A stretch of DNA of 63,904 nucleotides from Fulvivirga sp. Lineage in GTDB: Bacteria > Bacteroidota > Bacteroidia > Cytophagales > Cyclobacteriaceae. This document shows positions 62,473 through 63,904 of the stretch, in pieces. The translations under genes were made by a program, and so were the position numbers. The stretch lies in contig JANQLQ010000115.1 in the NCBI GenBank assembly GCA_028280565.1, positions 1 through 63,904 of the forward strand, written 5' to 3'. Each line of letters begins with the position of its first letter. The stretch's first letter is position 1. The notes beneath the pieces are model-generated. The model was given only the letters and a program-made list of their open reading frames with translations. It searched no databases and was not told the DNA's origin.

Positions 62473-63546
62473 TTATTTCAAATCTTCGCCGGCTATGTCT
62501 TGCCAATGATAATAATGAAAGGTACCGTCATCAGACATGGCCACGAACAGCCCACGGGTAAACGTATCGTTTAGCGCAGCACTGGTAACTTCACTTCCAT
62601 CGCTATCAAGGGTGGAAAGGAGGACAGTTTTTAACCTTGGGTGCTGGTGTACATTTCCTCCTGTGCCCTCACGTGGGTAAATATGAAATTTGTTGGCTTG
62701 CTGGTCGGATACTAGTATATAACCACTCGTGTTGTCTTTTTTGAAAATGGATATACCCTCATGGTCATCGGTAAAACCTTCCGTGGCAAAAAGAGCTAAT
62801 TCCGTATTGCTGCTATCAGGATGAGCATAATATTTTCTAACACCTACATTCTCATCGGAATAGTAGACATAGCCTAGTTCGCTATCTATGGCTATGGCTT
62901 CAATCTCTTTCACCCCGCTGAACTTGCCGAATTTCCTTACCAACTTTGCCCGTACTGCACCGCTTTCGCTATACAATTCGTATTGCCATAGGTACCCGTC
63001 CTTTGGGCCATACTTACGACCCACGATAGCATAGAACGTATTGCTAGCAGGTTCTGTGAAAAGCGCAACTCCCATAGGTGACCGAAGCGTATCCCCGACA
63101 AAAACCGGGATACCCCCATTGTCTATAGGTGTCATGGATGGTAATCGGAATACACGGATGCTATGCGTATATCGTTCGGTGCATACGGCAATGTCTACAC
63201 GTTCGTTTCCCAAGCCAAAATCATAGGCAATGTCCACGTTATTAGGCCGCTGAATGTTATTCACGCTATCAACGATCTTTCCGTTAAGATCAAAAACATA
63301 AAGAGCACCTATCCCCTCCTCATTGCCTTTATCCGTGCCAATGATCAGACTTTTGGCAGGATCCTGCCTGTTGATCCAAATGGCAGGGTCATCCGTATCA
63401 TTTGCCACCTTTTGAGTTACCTTTTTAGGTTTGATGGTTACTGAGGGTGAGTTTACAGGGGCGGCGGTTTCTTTTGTGGCCTCTTTATTACCGGGTACAC
63501 AAGCGAAGGCCAGCCCTGTGAATATAAGATAATGTAGAACTTTCAT
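62473..63546 (-). CDS. Beta-propeller phytase, lipoprotein
   Basis: A 357-residue protein of the six-bladed beta-propeller phytase (BPP, alkaline 3-phytase) family. The signal is MKVLHYLIFTGLAFACVPGN with the lipobox FAC, which fixes the start at 63546 rather than an ATG-like start further upstream. The family motif is ANDTDDPAIWINRQDPAKSLIIGTDK. Further calcium and phytate-site acidic residues are in NNVDIAYDFGL, VKEIEAIAIDSELGYVYYSDE and TDDHEGISI. It hydrolyses phytate (inositol hexakisphosphate) at the cell surface using calcium. It is directly followed upstream by a TonB-dependent receptor gene, the usual arrangement in Bacteroidota. Confidence 0.93.
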   Translation of the reverse strand: MKVLHYLIFTGLAFACVPGNKEATKETAAPVNSPSVTIKPKKVTQKVANDTDDPAIWINRQDPAKSLIIGTDKGNEEGIGALYVFDLNGKIVDSVNNIQRPNNVDIAYDFGLGNERVDIAVCTERYTHSIRVFRLPSMTPIDNGGIPVFVGDTLRSPMGVALFTEPASNTFYAIVGRKYGPKDGYLWQYELYSESGAVRAKLVRKFGKFSGVKEIEAIAIDSELGYVYYSDENVGVRKYYAHPDSSNTELALFATEGFTDDHEGISIFKKDNTSGYILVSDQQANKFHIYPREGTGGNVHQHPRLKTVLLSTLDSDGSEVTSAALNDTFTRGLFVAMSDDGTFHYYHWQDIAGEDLK

Positions 63547-63606
63547 AAGCATATAAAAAACGCTGCCGGCATAATCCCGGCAGCGTTCCATTCATTCATT
63601 AAAGTT

Positions 63607-63904
63607 TTAATTTTCAAATAGATCGAATTTCAGACCTGCATTAAATCGTACATCATAAAACTCGATCTGCATGGTCTGCTCCTCCGTGCCTTGGTAAAAC
63701 CGCAAGGGCTGATTCGTAAGATTATTCACTTCAAAGAAAAAGCGGAATTGTGGTGTAAAGGCATAAGAGCCATTGAGATCCAGGAACGTCTGCCTGTCGT
63801 AGTAACGATCATTAAAGGCATCTCCTCCCAGCTCGTCGATATAATCGCTGGCAAAGTTCAGCGAGGCTCTTAATACAAGCTTCTCGGTTTCATAAGAAAG
63901 CGAT
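63607..63904 (-). CDS. TonB-dependent receptor, C-terminal part, cut by the window edge
   Basis: Minus-strand frame from the window end to TAA at 63607-63609. The last residues read RFYQGTEEQTMQIEFYDVRF, then NAGLKFDLFEN. This is the typical final strands of a TonB-dependent receptor barrel, with an aromatic-rich penultimate strand. The gene lies just upstream of the phytase on the same strand and likely forms an operon with it, importing phytate-derived compounds or iron. Confidence 0.85.
   Translation of the reverse strand, partial: SLSYETEKLVLRASLNFASDYIDELGGDAFNDRYYDRQTFLDLNGSYAFTPQFRFFFEVNNLTNQPLRFYQGTEEQTMQIEFYDVRFNAGLKFDLFEN

Overview
The window looks like a chromosomal segment of a Bacteroidota bacterium, most likely a marine or aquatic member of the order Cytophagales. 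The evidence is a SusC/SusD pair with a hybrid two-component regulator, DUF4301, DUF4136, PCMD and DUF481 proteins, a remnant of a type IX secretion sorting domain, promoter-like TTTG/TAnnTTTG signals, and many lipoproteins with short signal peptides. Base composition is moderate (mid-40s % GC by eye), but the tetratricopeptide-protein cluster near 56-61 kb is visibly richer in AT. No rRNA or tRNA gene and no CRISPR array was seen.

Layout. 0-10 kb: housekeeping and envelope genes (DUF4301 protein, HhH-GPD DNA glycosylase, a PCMD lipoprotein with an outer-membrane barrel, DUF4136 lipoprotein, class C beta-lactamase-like hydrolase, PsiE-like membrane protein, DUF481 barrel, MBL-fold hydrolase). 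10.4-26 kb: a polysaccharide utilization locus. On the minus strand it reads GH88 unsaturated glucuronyl hydrolase, a novel-looking surface lipoprotein, SusC, SusD, an S1 sulfatase, a broken sorting domain, and a beta-helix lyase-like lipoprotein. A 1321-residue hybrid two-component sensor/AraC regulator is divergent on the plus strand. The enzyme set points to a sulfated, uronic-acid-containing polysaccharide (ulvan or a glycosaminoglycan-like polymer). 26.5-32.5 kb: AI-2E family permease, a complete insertion sequence whose transposase is broken by an 11-bp tandem duplication, an S9 peptidase, and a DUF1643 protein.

32.9-41 kb: a second sugar locus. A Gfo/Idh/MocA oxidoreductase, two xylose-isomerase-like TIM-barrel proteins and a TonB-dependent receptor lie on the minus strand; a NupG-like MFS transporter and a CBM9-like protein lie on the plus strand. 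A perfect LacI-type palindrome sits between the two divergent arms. The combination resembles the 3-keto-glycoside oxidation/lyase pathway known from Bacteroides. 41.9-45 kb: PadR repressor and FtsX/MacB-type permease, coupled. 45.7-55.4 kb: MORN-like protein, YraN nuclease, LipB with a translationally coupled partner, threonine synthase-like enzyme with an upstream LysR gene and a palindromic operator candidate, DEDD exonuclease, RNase R and a polyprenyl synthase.

56-61 kb: the least explained and most interesting stretch. A 52-residue acidic lipoprotein and a strong hairpin terminator precede three tandem paralogous periplasmic TPR proteins. Each TPR protein is anchored by one C-terminal membrane helix and carries the same short basic cytoplasmic tail. 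A decayed fourth copy lies between the first two, and an Xre-like regulator runs convergently into the last copy and carries its own perfect inverted repeat at its start. 61-64 kb: small orphan proteins, a beta-propeller phytase and the C-terminus of a TonB-dependent receptor running off the window.

Intergenic DNA holds several dispersed repeat families: CGTCATTGCGAAC-type elements, a roughly 170-bp element at 10.2 and 45.5 kb, a 45-bp element at 26.2, 31.9 and 41.6 kb, GCAGT/GGCAA inverted elements at 32.8, 46.6 and 52 kb, and clusters of REP-like hairpins at 45.2 and 62.3 kb. All functional calls rest on motif and family recognition from the translated sequence, not on database searches.
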